From Acidimicrobiia bacterium (GTDB lineage: Bacteria; Actinomycetota; Acidimicrobiia; Acidimicrobiales; Aldehydirespiratoraceae): 43,467 nt of DNA. The stretch is from NCBI GenBank assembly GCA_022828135.1, contig JAJEJB010000023.1, positions 1 through 43,467 on the forward strand. The letters run 5' to 3'. This document shows, one piece after another, positions 10,123 to 18,227 of the stretch (within the stretch, counting starts at the first letter, position 1; every line of letters starts with the position of its first letter). The notes beneath the pieces are model-generated. The model searched no databases and was not told where the DNA came from. It saw only the letters and a program-made list of their open reading frames with translations. A program made the position numbers and the translations under genes.

Positions 10123-12314
10123 CCTTCGCTCCGACAGCCGGTGCCCAGCTGCTGGATGTGGCTGCCATGGGCCTCGACGAGCGGATAGCCCGCTTCGGGC
10201 GCCCCCTCATGAAGCCCGGCCCCGGTCTCGACCCCGAGGTGCTGCACCGGGAGGTGCTGGAGGAGCCCACCGAGCTGGAGCGGGCCGGGGAGGGCAGCCT
10301 CGACCCCGTCGACCTGGAGATCTTCCTCCACAAGCTCGACTCGATCATCGACGACGGCCGCGACGTCTGCAAGTACCTGAGCATGGCCGAGATGCTGCAG
10401 GCCGGCGACCTCGGCGTGGGCATCTTCACCGCCAAGGGCGACCTGGCCGGCATGTCCACCGGGGTGATCCTCCACGCCCTGCTGCACTACGGCCCGGTCA
10501 AGTACGTGCTCAAGCACTACGTCGACGACCCCACCGTGGGGCTGGCCGACGGCGACATCTTCTTCTTCAACGACCCCGACGCCGGTGGGGTGCACACCTA
10601 CGACCACTTCCTGATGATGCCGGTGTTCACCGACGGCGAGCTGGTGGCGTGGGTGGCCTGCGGCGGGCACCAGGGCGAGACCGGGTCGCGGTCGCCCGGC
10701 GGCTGGTCGCCCGAGATCGGCACCCGCTACGAGGAGGGCCTGCACATCACCCCGCTGCGGGTGGGCACCGACTTCCGGTTCCACACCGACCACCTCGAGT
10801 TCCTGTTGAACTCGGTGCGCACCCCCCGGCAGAACTCCCTGGACATGAAGGCCCGCCTGGCGGTGTGCGTGCGGCTGCGCCAGCAGCTCCTGCGCGAGGT
10901 GGAGCGCCGGGGCGCCCCCTTCGTGGCCGCCGGGCTGCGCCAGTCGATCAAGACCTCAGCGGAGTTGGCCCGACGCCGCATCGCCGGCTTCAACGACGGC
11001 GTGTACCGGTCGGTCGTGTTCCTCGACACCATCGGCATCGCCGACGGGCTCATCCGCCTGCCCGTGGATCTGCACAAGCGAGGCGACGAGCTGGTCGTCG
11101 ACATGGCCGGAGCGTCGCCCGAGCCGGGCATCGGGCCGTTCCACCTGCGCTGGCATCTGGCCCGGGCCGCCTCGGCCGCCGCGCTGTTCCCGACCGTGTT
11201 CCGGGGGTTGCGCTGGTCGATCGGCCTGTTCGACCCGATCAAACTCACCGCCCCGCCCAGCATTGTCAACGCCCCCAGCCGCGACTCGGGCACCGGATCG
11301 GGCAGCCACACCGGCCGGGTCGTGGTCCAGGGCCTGCTGCTGGCGGCCATGCGAATGCTGCACGACAGCCCGCACCGCGCCGGGGTGACCGCGCCGTTCG
11401 CGGAGAACCTGCTGCTGATCCAGTTCGGCGGCACCGGCCAGTACGGCAACCAGATCGCGGGCGGGCCCGCCAACGGCAACGCCACCGGCCAGGGGGCCCG
11501 CTTCGACCTCGACGGCGAGCACAGCGCCGGGTTCTTCTGGGCCATGGTGGTGGACTGCCCCGGCCCCGAGGAGCAGGAGCGTAAGTTCCCGTGGGTGTAC
11601 CTGTTCCGCAACCGCTTCGACCAGGACGTGTGCGGGATCGGCCGGTACCGGGGCGGGGTCGGCCTGACCGACTGCTTCGTGATCCACGGGACGCCGCAGC
11701 TGAGCAGCAACTCGGTGGGCACCGGCAGCCGGTTCACCAAGAACTACGGGCTGTTCGGCGGCTATTCCGGCGCGGCCCAGCCCCGCATCATCGTCCGGGG
11801 CTCCGACGCCAAGGAGCTGATGGCTGCGGGTGCCCCCGACTTGCCTATGAGCGTGCGGGAGCTGGCCGACCGGCGCCGGATCTCGGGTGAGTACGCCTTC
11901 GGGCACACCAACTCCGAGGGCGAGTCGGTTAGCGACGGTGACGTGGTCGTGCTGGCCCGGGGCTGCGGGGGCGGCTACGGCGACGTGCTGGAGCGGGACC
12001 CCGAGGCGGTGCTGGGCGACATCGCCGACGGGATCACCTCGCCCGAGCTGGCTGCCCGGCTGTATGGCGTGGTCGTGGCGCAGGGCCGGGACCGGGTGGA
12101 CACTGAGGCCACCGAAGCTCGCCGGGCCGAGATCCGGGCCGAGCGCAAGCGACAAGGCCGGCCCTACGCGGAGTTCGTGGCCGACTGGTCGCAGCGACAG
12201 CCCCCACCCGAGGCCCTGCGCCACTACGGCGAGTTCCCCGCACCCGTCCAGGTGGTCGACGACCGCGAGTACCCGACCGAGCCCGACCCCGACCACGGGT
12301 CATGGCACCGATGA
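10119..12314 (+). CDS. Hydantoinase B / acetone carboxylase alpha-subunit family protein
   Basis: 731 residues from the ATG at 10119, whose A-T-G-A overlaps the stop of the beta gene. Family features are LEIFLHKLDSIIDDGRDVC near the N-terminus, GDIFFFNDPDAGGVHTYDH (a likely metal/substrate region), GGHQGETG, and the glycine-rich C-terminal part with GVGLTDCFV and a later GCGGGYGD. These place it in the hydantoinase B/oxoprolinase family, close to acetone carboxylase alpha, the metal-containing subunit that carries out carboxylation. An open frame reaching back to 9744 lies inside the beta gene and is not used. With gamma and beta next door the complete three-subunit complex is encoded here. 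The predicted reaction is ATP-dependent carboxylation of a carbonyl compound, by inference from gene content. Confidence 0.85.
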   Translation: MTFAPTAGAQLLDVAAMGLDERIARFGRPLMKPGPGLDPEVLHREVLEEPTELERAGEGSLDPVDLEIFLHKLDSIIDDGRDVCKYLSMAEMLQAGDLGVGIFTAKGDLAGMSTGVILHALLHYGPVKYVLKHYVDDPTVGLADGDIFFFNDPDAGGVHTYDHFLMMPVFTDGELVAWVACGGHQGETGSRSPGGWSPEIGTRYEEGLHITPLRVGTDFRFHTDHLEFLLNSVRTPRQNSLDMKARLAVCVRLRQQLLREVERRGAPFVAAGLRQSIKTSAELARRRIAGFNDGVYRSVVFLDTIGIADGLIRLPVDLHKRGDELVVDMAGASPEPGIGPFHLRWHLARAASAAALFPTVFRGLRWSIGLFDPIKLTAPPSIVNAPSRDSGTGSGSHTGRVVVQGLLLAAMRMLHDSPHRAGVTAPFAENLLLIQFGGTGQYGNQIAGGPANGNATGQGARFDLDGEHSAGFFWAMVVDCPGPEEQERKFPWVYLFRNRFDQDVCGIGRYRGGVGLTDCFVIHGTPQLSSNSVGTGSRFTKNYGLFGGYSGAAQPRIIVRGSDAKELMAAGAPDLPMSVRELADRRRISGEYAFGHTNSEGESVSDGDVVVLARGCGGGYGDVLERDPEAVLGDIADGITSPELAARLYGVVVAQGRDRVDTEATEARRAEIRAERKRQGRPYAEFVADWSQRQPPPEALRHYGEFPAPVQVVDDREYPTEPDPDHGSWHR

Positions 12315-12327
12315 CCCGCCTACCCGT

Positions 12328-12372
12328 TCTGTGTGCGGTTCTCGGCTTATATGGCCGATTGGCGCACACAGA
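12328..12372. repeat. Nested palindrome between alpha-subunit and UROD-like genes
   Basis: A perfect 10-bp inverted repeat (TCTGTGTGCG at 12328-12337 and CGCACACAGA at 12363-12372) encloses a second one, TCGGC...GCCGA, around a TTATATG loop. Size and nested design resemble the GAATTGGCAGC family elsewhere in the window, but the sequence is different. It could fold into an RNA hairpin between two co-directional genes and act as an attenuator or RNA-stability element. Confidence 0.6.
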
Positions 12373-12390
12373 TTGTGGGGAGCAGAAGCG

Positions 12391-13110
12391 GTGAGCCGGT
12401 TGACCGCTCTGGTGCCGGGCTCAGTGTGCGCAGCGGCGCTGCGCCGGGCCTGGCCCGAGGACCTCGACGGTCAGGTTCGCTGCATCGACGAGGGCAGCCG
12501 GGCCCTCGCACTCGCCTTTTGCTGTGCGCCGGGGCCTCATGAGAGCCAAGATCCCGGCGCGGTCGCGGTCGGCTTGGTACGCACGCCGGGTGCACTGCCG
12601 GTGCTGGGAGCAGTGACGGGACCGTTGTCCGCGAGCTTGGCCGCGGGCGTCTCCGGCAGCGACGAGGTTCAGGACCGTCTGGACGACGCCTCGGCTGACG
12701 CGGTCGACATGATCCGGGCGCTGGGCGCCCGCGGGGTGCGCAGGGTCGCAGTCGTGGAGGATGCGACCTCGCCGCGGGGCAACGACGACGCCGTGGCCGA
12801 GTCCCACCGTCCCCTCCTCAATGCGGCTGCGCACCTGCGGATCGACTTGGTGCTCGTCGCAGACGGCCTCGACGACGCGACGTCGCTCGGGTACGACCGC
12901 TGGGTGTCCGGCCGGGGCTGCTCGCCGGGGCTGGGCTACCTGCCGGCCGAAGCCTTCGACTCGGCCGCAGCGCTGGAGCGCTGGCTGGGCCGGACCCATG
13001 CCGCGGGCGACCTCCGCGAGGTCATCACCGCGCCGCTCGACGCAGGCGTGTCCCCCGACTTGGTGCGACAGGCGTCGCATGCGCTGGGACAAGTGGCGGT
13101 AGAGCCGTGA
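12391..13110 (+). CDS. Uroporphyrinogen-decarboxylase-like TIM-barrel protein (tentative)
   Basis: 239 residues from a GTG at 12391 with GGGGAG about nine bases upstream. I do not recognise it firmly. The central pattern LPVLGAVTGPLSASLAAG, then DMIRALGARGVRRVAVVEDA and a series of short beta-alpha units resembles the UROD / methyltransferase (MtaA-CmuA) barrel family. It is shorter than the ~340 residues usual there. The stop overlaps the GTG of the following hydantoinase-A-like gene by four bases (GTGA), so it belongs to the same operon. In such a position it might transfer a methyl group or act on a cofactor, which is speculation. It is an ordinary coding frame with GC-rich third positions, so a real gene is likely even though the function is open. 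Confidence 0.55.
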   Translation: MSRLTALVPGSVCAAALRRAWPEDLDGQVRCIDEGSRALALAFCCAPGPHESQDPGAVAVGLVRTPGALPVLGAVTGPLSASLAAGVSGSDEVQDRLDDASADAVDMIRALGARGVRRVAVVEDATSPRGNDDAVAESHRPLLNAAAHLRIDLVLVADGLDDATSLGYDRWVSGRGCSPGLGYLPAEAFDSAAALERWLGRTHAAGDLREVITAPLDAGVSPDLVRQASHALGQVAVEP

Positions 13111-14906
13111 CCTACTCGGTGGGCATCGACATGGGGGGCACCTTCACCGACGGGTACTTCTCCGACGGCGAGCAGGCCATGATCGCCAAGGTTCCCACCA
13201 CCCACTTCGACCTGACCCGCTCGGTGATGGCGTGCCTGGCCGGGGGCGCCGAGGCCTTCGACGTTTCTCTGGAGCACTTCCTCGGCGACATCGGCCTTTT
13301 CCGGCTGGCCACCACCATCGGCACCAATGCGGTGGTCACCGGTACCGGCGACCCGGTCGGGCTGATGGTCGAGGCCGGCGCTGAGAAGTCCCTGTACGGA
13401 TCGAGCGAGCCCGCGCCCGCCCTGGGCGTCTTCATCAGGCCGGACCATGTGGTCGGCGTCGATCCCGATGTCGCGGCCGAAGCGGTGTTGGCCCTGTGCC
13501 GCGACCTCGTCCAGCAGGGTGTGCGCCACACGGTGGTGAGCCTGAGGGGATCACACCGGCAGGCCGAGTCAGATTTGCGCGAGCTGGTGCGCGACCGGTA
13601 CCCCGTCCACTACCTGCGGTCCATGCCGCTGACCATGGGCTGGGAGACGGCTGAGGTCGACGACGATGATCTGCGCACCAGCACCGCCGTCCTCAACGCC
13701 TACTTGAGCCGGCCCATGGCCAAGCTGCTGTACCGCACCGAAGGGATCCTCCAGCAGGCCGGGCTGAGCGTGCCGATGCTGGCGGCCCGATCCGACGGCA
13801 CGTTCAGCCGGATGCCCCGCACCACTGCCATCAGCACCTACAGCTCGGGTCCGGCCGCCGGCCTGGGCCTGGCCGCAGCCGAGGCCCGCCGCTACGGCGA
13901 CGCAGTCGTGGTGGGCTTCGACATGGGCGGCACCACCCTTGACTTGGGCCTGGTACGGGACGGCTCCTACCAGGTGGACGAGACCCCTGAGATCCGCGGC
14001 GTGCGGGTGCGGCTTCCGGTTCCGGGCATCGTGTCGGTCGGGCTGGGCGGATCGTCCATCGCGTCGGTCGACTCGTCGGGTTCAGTGGCGGTTGGCCCGG
14101 CCAGCGCGGGTGCGGTTCCGGGGCCGGCTGCGTTCGGCAGGGGCGGGGCCGAGCCCACCCTCACCGACGCTGACGTGGTGCTGGGGCTTCTGGCCGACGG
14201 GCAGTCGCTGCCCGGCGAGATCGTGCTGGACGCGGACCGTGCCGCCGATGCGCTGGCCCCCCTGGCCGGCGGTGATGCCGAGGCCGCGGCCCGGCTCGTG
14301 CATGCCGCCGCCCACGCCAAAGCTGCCGACGCCATTGGAAACGTGCTGTCCGCCGCGGAAATCGATCCGGCCGAAGTGACCCTCTACGCGTTCGGCGGGG
14401 CCGGAGGGCTGCACGCCGGCTCGGTCGCGGAACTGGCCGGTATCGGCCGGGTCCGGTCGTACGCGGCAGGCGGAGTCTTCAGCGCCCGCGGCGTGGCCGA
14501 GGCCGCCGTGGAGCAGCGCTACCAAGCCGCTCTGGGACCTGATGATGACCCGGTCGAGGTCGCCGACCAGCTCGCGGCCCGTGCCCGGCTCGACCTGGAG
14601 GCGGAACGCCTGCCGGTGACTGAGGCCCAGATCACAGCCACCGCACACCACCGGTCGGGGAGGAGCCAGCCTGCGGCCGCCCGGATCGATGCCGACCCCT
14701 CGGATCCGGTAATCCGGGTCGACGTGACGTCGAATTGGCAGCCGTCGGCGCCGATTTCGGACCTGGGCGCTGCCAGTTCGGAGCCGGGCGAGGAAGTTGC
14801 CGGTCCTTCGCTCATCAACATCTCGGGCGCCGTCCACGCGATTCCAGCCGGCTGGGCGGCCCGGGGTGACGGAGTCGACAGCCTGCTGTGGGAGCGTGCG
14901 GGGTGA
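13107..14906 (+). CDS. Second hydantoinase A/oxoprolinase-family protein, no B partner
   Basis: 599 residues, about 120 shorter than the beta subunit upstream. VGIDMGGTFTDGYF is the N-terminal phosphate loop. ATTIGTNAVVTGTGDP, STYSSGPAAGLGLAAAEA, VGFDMGGTTLDLGLV and YAFGGAGGLHAGSVAELAG are the ordered family blocks. The part after residue ~480 is weakly conserved and shortened. That tail contains an in-frame copy of the palindromic repeat (14732-14779), which codes for about 16 residues around SNWQPSAPISDLG. The GTG at 13107 overlaps the upstream stop and its TGA overlaps the GTG of the thiolase-like gene. No hydantoinase B gene follows, so it may share the alpha subunit at 10119 or work alone. 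The family assignment is firm; the reaction is not. Confidence 0.8.
   Translation: MTYSVGIDMGGTFTDGYFSDGEQAMIAKVPTTHFDLTRSVMACLAGGAEAFDVSLEHFLGDIGLFRLATTIGTNAVVTGTGDPVGLMVEAGAEKSLYGSSEPAPALGVFIRPDHVVGVDPDVAAEAVLALCRDLVQQGVRHTVVSLRGSHRQAESDLRELVRDRYPVHYLRSMPLTMGWETAEVDDDDLRTSTAVLNAYLSRPMAKLLYRTEGILQQAGLSVPMLAARSDGTFSRMPRTTAISTYSSGPAAGLGLAAAEARRYGDAVVVGFDMGGTTLDLGLVRDGSYQVDETPEIRGVRVRLPVPGIVSVGLGGSSIASVDSSGSVAVGPASAGAVPGPAAFGRGGAEPTLTDADVVLGLLADGQSLPGEIVLDADRAADALAPLAGGDAEAAARLVHAAAHAKAADAIGNVLSAAEIDPAEVTLYAFGGAGGLHAGSVAELAGIGRVRSYAAGGVFSARGVAEAAVEQRYQAALGPDDDPVEVADQLAARARLDLEAERLPVTEAQITATAHHRSGRSQPAAARIDADPSDPVIRVDVTSNWQPSAPISDLGAASSEPGEEVAGPSLINISGAVHAIPAGWAARGDGVDSLLWERAG
14732..14779. repeat. 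Palindromic repeat, copy inside a coding sequence (48 bp)
   Basis: GAATTGGCAGC (14732-14742) and GCTGCCAGTTC (14769-14779) enclose 26 bases with a small inner CCGA/TCGG hairpin. These are the same arms as the intergenic copies at 16494, 16565, 26049, 27330 and 27401. The element is 48 bases long, a multiple of three, and reads through in the frame of the hydantoinase-A-like gene without a stop. Confidence 0.85.
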
Positions 14907-16063
14907 GCGTGCTCGACGGCATTGCCATTGTCGGTGTGGCTGAGACTGCCATCGGGAAGCTGCCGGGCCGCAGCGCCATCAGCCTGCAGGCTGAGGCAGG
15001 CGTGGCCGCGGTAGCCGCAGCCGGCCTGGCCAAGGATGACATAGACGGGGTGTTCTCGTTCTCGGGCTACTCGCAGGCGATGATGCTGCACGCGGCCCGG
15101 GTGGCCGAGCATCTGGGTCTGCGACCCGAGCTGGCCGTGGTCACCGACGTGGGCGGGCCCGGCACCCACCATGCCGCTCTGCTGAACGTGGCCGCGGCCA
15201 TCGACGCAGGCATGTGCACCGCCGCGCTGTGCACCTACGGCGAGAACGGTATCTCCATCCGCCGGTCGGGCCGGGGCCGGGCGCCGGGCACCCTCACCGG
15301 CGGCGAGGACTTCGAGGCGCCCTACGGCCAGATCGCCATGATCAGCGGCTACGCCCTGTTCGCCCAGCGCCACATGCACCTGCACGGCACCACCAGCGAG
15401 CAGCTCGGCGCGGTGGCGGTCACCTCCCGATATCACGCCTCGCTCAACGACAACGCCCACAAGCGCGAGCCCATCACCCTGGCCGACCATCAGGCGTCGC
15501 CCATGATCTCGTCGCCCCTGCGCCGGCTCGACTGCTCTCTCATCTCCGACGCGGGCGGGGCCTTCGTGGTGACGTCCGTCGAGCGGGCCCGCAGCCTGGG
15601 CGTGCCCTACGCGCGGGTGCTGGGATACGGCGCAGCGACCACCCATCACGTCCCGTCGCAAGCCCCCGACCTGCACGAATTGGGCGGACCGTTGGCCGCA
15701 ACTCGGGCTTTCGAGCGGTCCGGCATGACCGCGGCCGACGTCGACGCGGTGTACATCCACGACGCCTGCACGTTCAGCGTGGTGGCCGGGGTCGAGGCTC
15801 TCGGCCTGTGCGGCGAGGGCGAGGGGGGGCCGTACGCCGAGTCGGGGGCGCTGGCGCTGGGCTCGAAGTGCCCGGTGAACCTGCACGGCGGGATGCTGTC
15901 GCACGGCCACGCCGGCGGTGTGTTCCACCTGCTCGACGCGGTGCGGCAACTGCAGGGCACCGCCGGGCAACGCCAGGTGGACGGCGCCGAGGTGGTGGTG
16001 GCCCACGGCAACGGCGGCGTGTTCTCGACGTTCTCGACCATGGTCCTGGGGAGGGGCGGATGA
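14903..16063 (+). CDS. Thiolase-fold (lipid-transfer / Ltp2-like) protein
   Basis: 386 residues from the GTG at 14903, which overlaps the previous stop (GTGA). Thiolase-superfamily hallmarks are the opening IAIVGVAETAIGKLPGRS, the mid-protein HDACTF block and NLHGGMLSHGHAGG near the C-terminus. At the position where biosynthetic and degradative thiolases carry the nucleophilic Cys (usually in a GACASG-like context), the sequence reads VGGPGTHHAAL, so the acyl-accepting cysteine is missing. That is the pattern of the non-thiolytic 'lipid-transfer protein' branch, for example the Ltp2 aldolase of steroid side-chain degradation, which works with a DUF35 protein. The next gene encodes exactly such a partner. 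A retro-aldol or related C-C cleavage of a CoA ester is the best inference. Confidence 0.8.
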   Translation: MSVLDGIAIVGVAETAIGKLPGRSAISLQAEAGVAAVAAAGLAKDDIDGVFSFSGYSQAMMLHAARVAEHLGLRPELAVVTDVGGPGTHHAALLNVAAAIDAGMCTAALCTYGENGISIRRSGRGRAPGTLTGGEDFEAPYGQIAMISGYALFAQRHMHLHGTTSEQLGAVAVTSRYHASLNDNAHKREPITLADHQASPMISSPLRRLDCSLISDAGGAFVVTSVERARSLGVPYARVLGYGAATTHHVPSQAPDLHELGGPLAATRAFERSGMTAADVDAVYIHDACTFSVVAGVEALGLCGEGEGGPYAESGALALGSKCPVNLHGGMLSHGHAGGVFHLLDAVRQLQGTAGQRQVDGAEVVVAHGNGGVFSTFSTMVLGRGG

Positions 16064-16470
16064 CCGGCAAGCCCCGCCCCGACCTGAACGACGCCGCCGC
16101 CGCGCCGTACTGGGAGGCGGCCGCCCGCCACGAACTGATGCTGCCTCGATGTGACGGCTGCGGTCTGGTGTTCTTCCCGCCCCGGGAGCACTGCCCGGGC
16201 TGCTGGAACGGCGACCTGTCCTGGCAGCCGATGAGCGGTGGGGGGAAGGTGTGGACGTTCACCGAGGTCCACGTGGCGTTCTACGACGACACCTGGGCCG
16301 AAGATGTGCCCTACGTGGTGGCAGTGATCGAGCTGGACGAGGGCCCCCGCCTGCTGGCCAACATTGTCGAGCCCGACATGGACCGCCTGTCCATCGGTGA
16401 CCGAGTCGAGGTGGTGTTCGAGGACCGGTCGGAGGGCGTGTCCCTGCCCATGTTCCGGGCGATCAAGTGA
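16060..16470 (+). CDS. DUF35 / OB-fold zinc-ribbon partner of the thiolase-like protein
   Basis: 136 residues from the ATG at 16060, overlapping the previous stop by four bases (ATGA). The N-terminal helix (YWEAAARHELMLPRC) and a rubredoxin-like zinc ribbon with Cys31/Cys34 and Cys45/Cys48 are followed by an OB-fold (VWTFTEVHVAFYDD...YVVAVIELDEGPRLLANIV...GDRVEVVFED). This is the standard architecture of DUF35 proteins, which bind acyl-CoA and form a complex with thiolase-fold aldolases. The tight overlap with the thiolase-like gene supports a two-subunit enzyme. An open frame back to 15214 overlaps the thiolase-like gene in another frame and is not used. The segment to the next gene (16471-16648) holds two palindromic repeats and no gene. 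Confidence 0.88.
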   Translation: MTGKPRPDLNDAAAAPYWEAAARHELMLPRCDGCGLVFFPPREHCPGCWNGDLSWQPMSGGGKVWTFTEVHVAFYDDTWAEDVPYVVAVIELDEGPRLLANIVEPDMDRLSIGDRVEVVFEDRSEGVSLPMFRAIK

Positions 16471-16493
16471 CGGATCGGAAACCAGCCGGATCC

Positions 16494-16540
16494 GAATTGG
16501 CAGCGTTGTGCACGGTATGCGTGCATTGTGCTGCCAGTTC
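16494..16540. repeat. Palindromic repeat, intergenic copy A
   Basis: GAATTGGCAGC (16494-16504) and GCTGCCAGTTC (16530-16540) enclose 25 bases containing an inner TGCACG/CGTGCA hairpin. It lies between the DUF35 gene and the acyl-CoA ligase gene, and copy B follows at a 71-base period. Confidence 0.9.
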
Positions 16541-16564
16541 GCGAGGCCCCGGCACATGCCTGTC

Positions 16565-16611
16565 GAATTGGCAGCGTTGTGCACGGTATGCGTGCATTGT
16601 GCTGCCAATTC
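16565..16611. repeat. Palindromic repeat, intergenic copy B
   Basis: The arms GAATTGGCAGC (16565-16575) and GCTGCCAATTC (16601-16611) are perfectly complementary. The 25-base core is identical to that of copy A. The 24-base spacer between A and B is unrelated to the spacer of the D/E pair except in length. Confidence 0.9.
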
Positions 16612-16648
16612 CGGTCGGTGCCGCTCGTGCGACTGTGGGTAGCAGGTC

Positions 16649-18220
16649 ATGAGCGGCCTTGAGCACAGAGATCTGTGGTCGGTGTGCGAGAAGCGGACTG
16701 AGGAGCACCCCGACCGGATTGTCCTCGACTTCGACGGCAAGTCTTGGACCTGGGCCGAGCTGATCGCGGCAGCTGAGAGCCTGGCCGGCGGCTTGGCCGC
16801 CGCCGGAGTGGCGGCGGGCGACGTGGTCGGGCACATGTCGCCCAACCATCCCGAGACCGTGATCACCATGCTGGCCCTGCTGCGGCTGGGAGCGGTCGAG
16901 TGCCCTGTCAACATCGGGCTGCGTGGAGATCAACTGGCCCATGTACTGGACCACTCCGGCGCGAGGGTGCTGATCGTCGACGGCTCGTTGGTCGACCGGG
17001 TAGCCGAGCAACTGCCGTCCGCGCCAGGCGTCCGAGCCGTCGTGGTGCGCGGCGAAGGTCAAGCTCTTGAGGGCGTGCCGATCCTCGACTACGGCGAGCT
17101 TCGAGCCGCGGGCGATCAGCCGCCGCCGTTTGCGCCTCCGGCGTCGGACGATCCGATGAACATCATCTACACCTCGGGCACCACCGGGCCGGCCAAGGGC
17201 GCGGTGCTGCCCCAGGCGTTCCCGATTGAGCAGGCCCGCATCAAGATCGAGCAGTGGGGGCTCACCGCCGACGACGTGATGTTCTCGGCGCTGCCCCTGT
17301 ATCACGTCAACGCCCGGTTCTCGACGTTGGGCACCGCCCTGGTGGTCGACGGGCGGGCTGCGCTGGTGTCGCGCTTCTCGGCCGGCACCTTCTGGGACCA
17401 GGTGCGCGCCGCGGGGGCCACCGAAGTGGGCGTCGTAGGGGCGGTGTCATCGATCCTGTTGCGCCAGGAGCCGAGCCCGGCCGACCGCGACCACCAGGTG
17501 CGGATGATGCACGGCGCAGCGGGCATACCGATGGATCGCCGGGCCAACTTCGAGGAGCGGTTCGGGCTGAGGCTGGTCACCGGGTTCGCGATGACCGAGA
17601 CCGGGCACTTCTCGACGACCAGCCCCGACGACCCGATGCGCTATCGGGCATCGGGCCGTCCGGTGCCCCAGTACGAGGTGGCGGTGGTGGACGTCGACGA
17701 CAACGAGTTGCCGCCTGGTTCTGTCGGCGAGCTGGTGGTGCGGCCGCGAGTGCCGTGCGTGATGATGACGGGCTATCACCGCCAGCCTGAGGCCACCCAG
17801 GCTGCGTTCCGCAACGGGTGGTTCCACACCGGCGACCTGGCCACCATCGAGGCCGACGGCTATATCCGCTGGGTCGACCGGATCGCCGACGCCATCCGCC
17901 GCCGAGGCGAGATGATCTCCTCCACCGAGGTCGAGCGGGCAGTCTGCGCCTTCGACGGGGTCGCCGAGTGCGCCGCGGTGGGCGTGCCCTCAGAACTGGG
18001 CGAGGAGGACGTCAAGCTGGTGGTGGTGCCCGAGCCCCGCCGATCCATCGACCCGGCCGCGCTGCAACGCCATTGCCAGGCCACCCTCCCCGACTTCTGC
18101 CAGCCCCGCTACCTGGAGATCCTCGACGAACTCCCCAAGACCGCCACCCACAAAGTCAACAAACCCCAACTCCGCCACACCAAAGCCCCAACCGTCCTCA
18201 ACCTCACCCGATCCAGCTAG
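16649..18220 (+). CDS. Acyl-CoA ligase (AMP-forming), CaiC/FadD-like
   Basis: 523 residues, typical of the ANL superfamily. The phosphate-binding loop YTSGTTGPAKG is at 174-184. FAMTETGHFSTT is the A5-like segment, GWFHTGDLATIEADGYIRWVDR (about 390-411) covers A7-A8, and LPKTATHKVNK near the C-terminus carries the adenylation lysine. It activates a carboxylic acid to acyl-adenylate and then acyl-CoA. The overall pattern resembles crotonobetaine/carnitine-CoA ligase-like proteins, but the substrate is unknown. It lies 178 bases after the DUF35 gene, across two palindromic repeats, so it is probably in the same cluster with modified expression. The last ~30 codons shift to A/C-rich codons (AAA, CAA), unlike the rest. 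It converges on the alcohol dehydrogenase gene, seven bases away. Confidence 0.92.
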   Translation: MSGLEHRDLWSVCEKRTEEHPDRIVLDFDGKSWTWAELIAAAESLAGGLAAAGVAAGDVVGHMSPNHPETVITMLALLRLGAVECPVNIGLRGDQLAHVLDHSGARVLIVDGSLVDRVAEQLPSAPGVRAVVVRGEGQALEGVPILDYGELRAAGDQPPPFAPPASDDPMNIIYTSGTTGPAKGAVLPQAFPIEQARIKIEQWGLTADDVMFSALPLYHVNARFSTLGTALVVDGRAALVSRFSAGTFWDQVRAAGATEVGVVGAVSSILLRQEPSPADRDHQVRMMHGAAGIPMDRRANFEERFGLRLVTGFAMTETGHFSTTSPDDPMRYRASGRPVPQYEVAVVDVDDNELPPGSVGELVVRPRVPCVMMTGYHRQPEATQAAFRNGWFHTGDLATIEADGYIRWVDRIADAIRRRGEMISSTEVERAVCAFDGVAECAAVGVPSELGEEDVKLVVVPEPRRSIDPAALQRHCQATLPDFCQPRYLEILDELPKTATHKVNKPQLRHTKAPTVLNLTRSS

Positions 18221-18227
18221 GTCGGGG

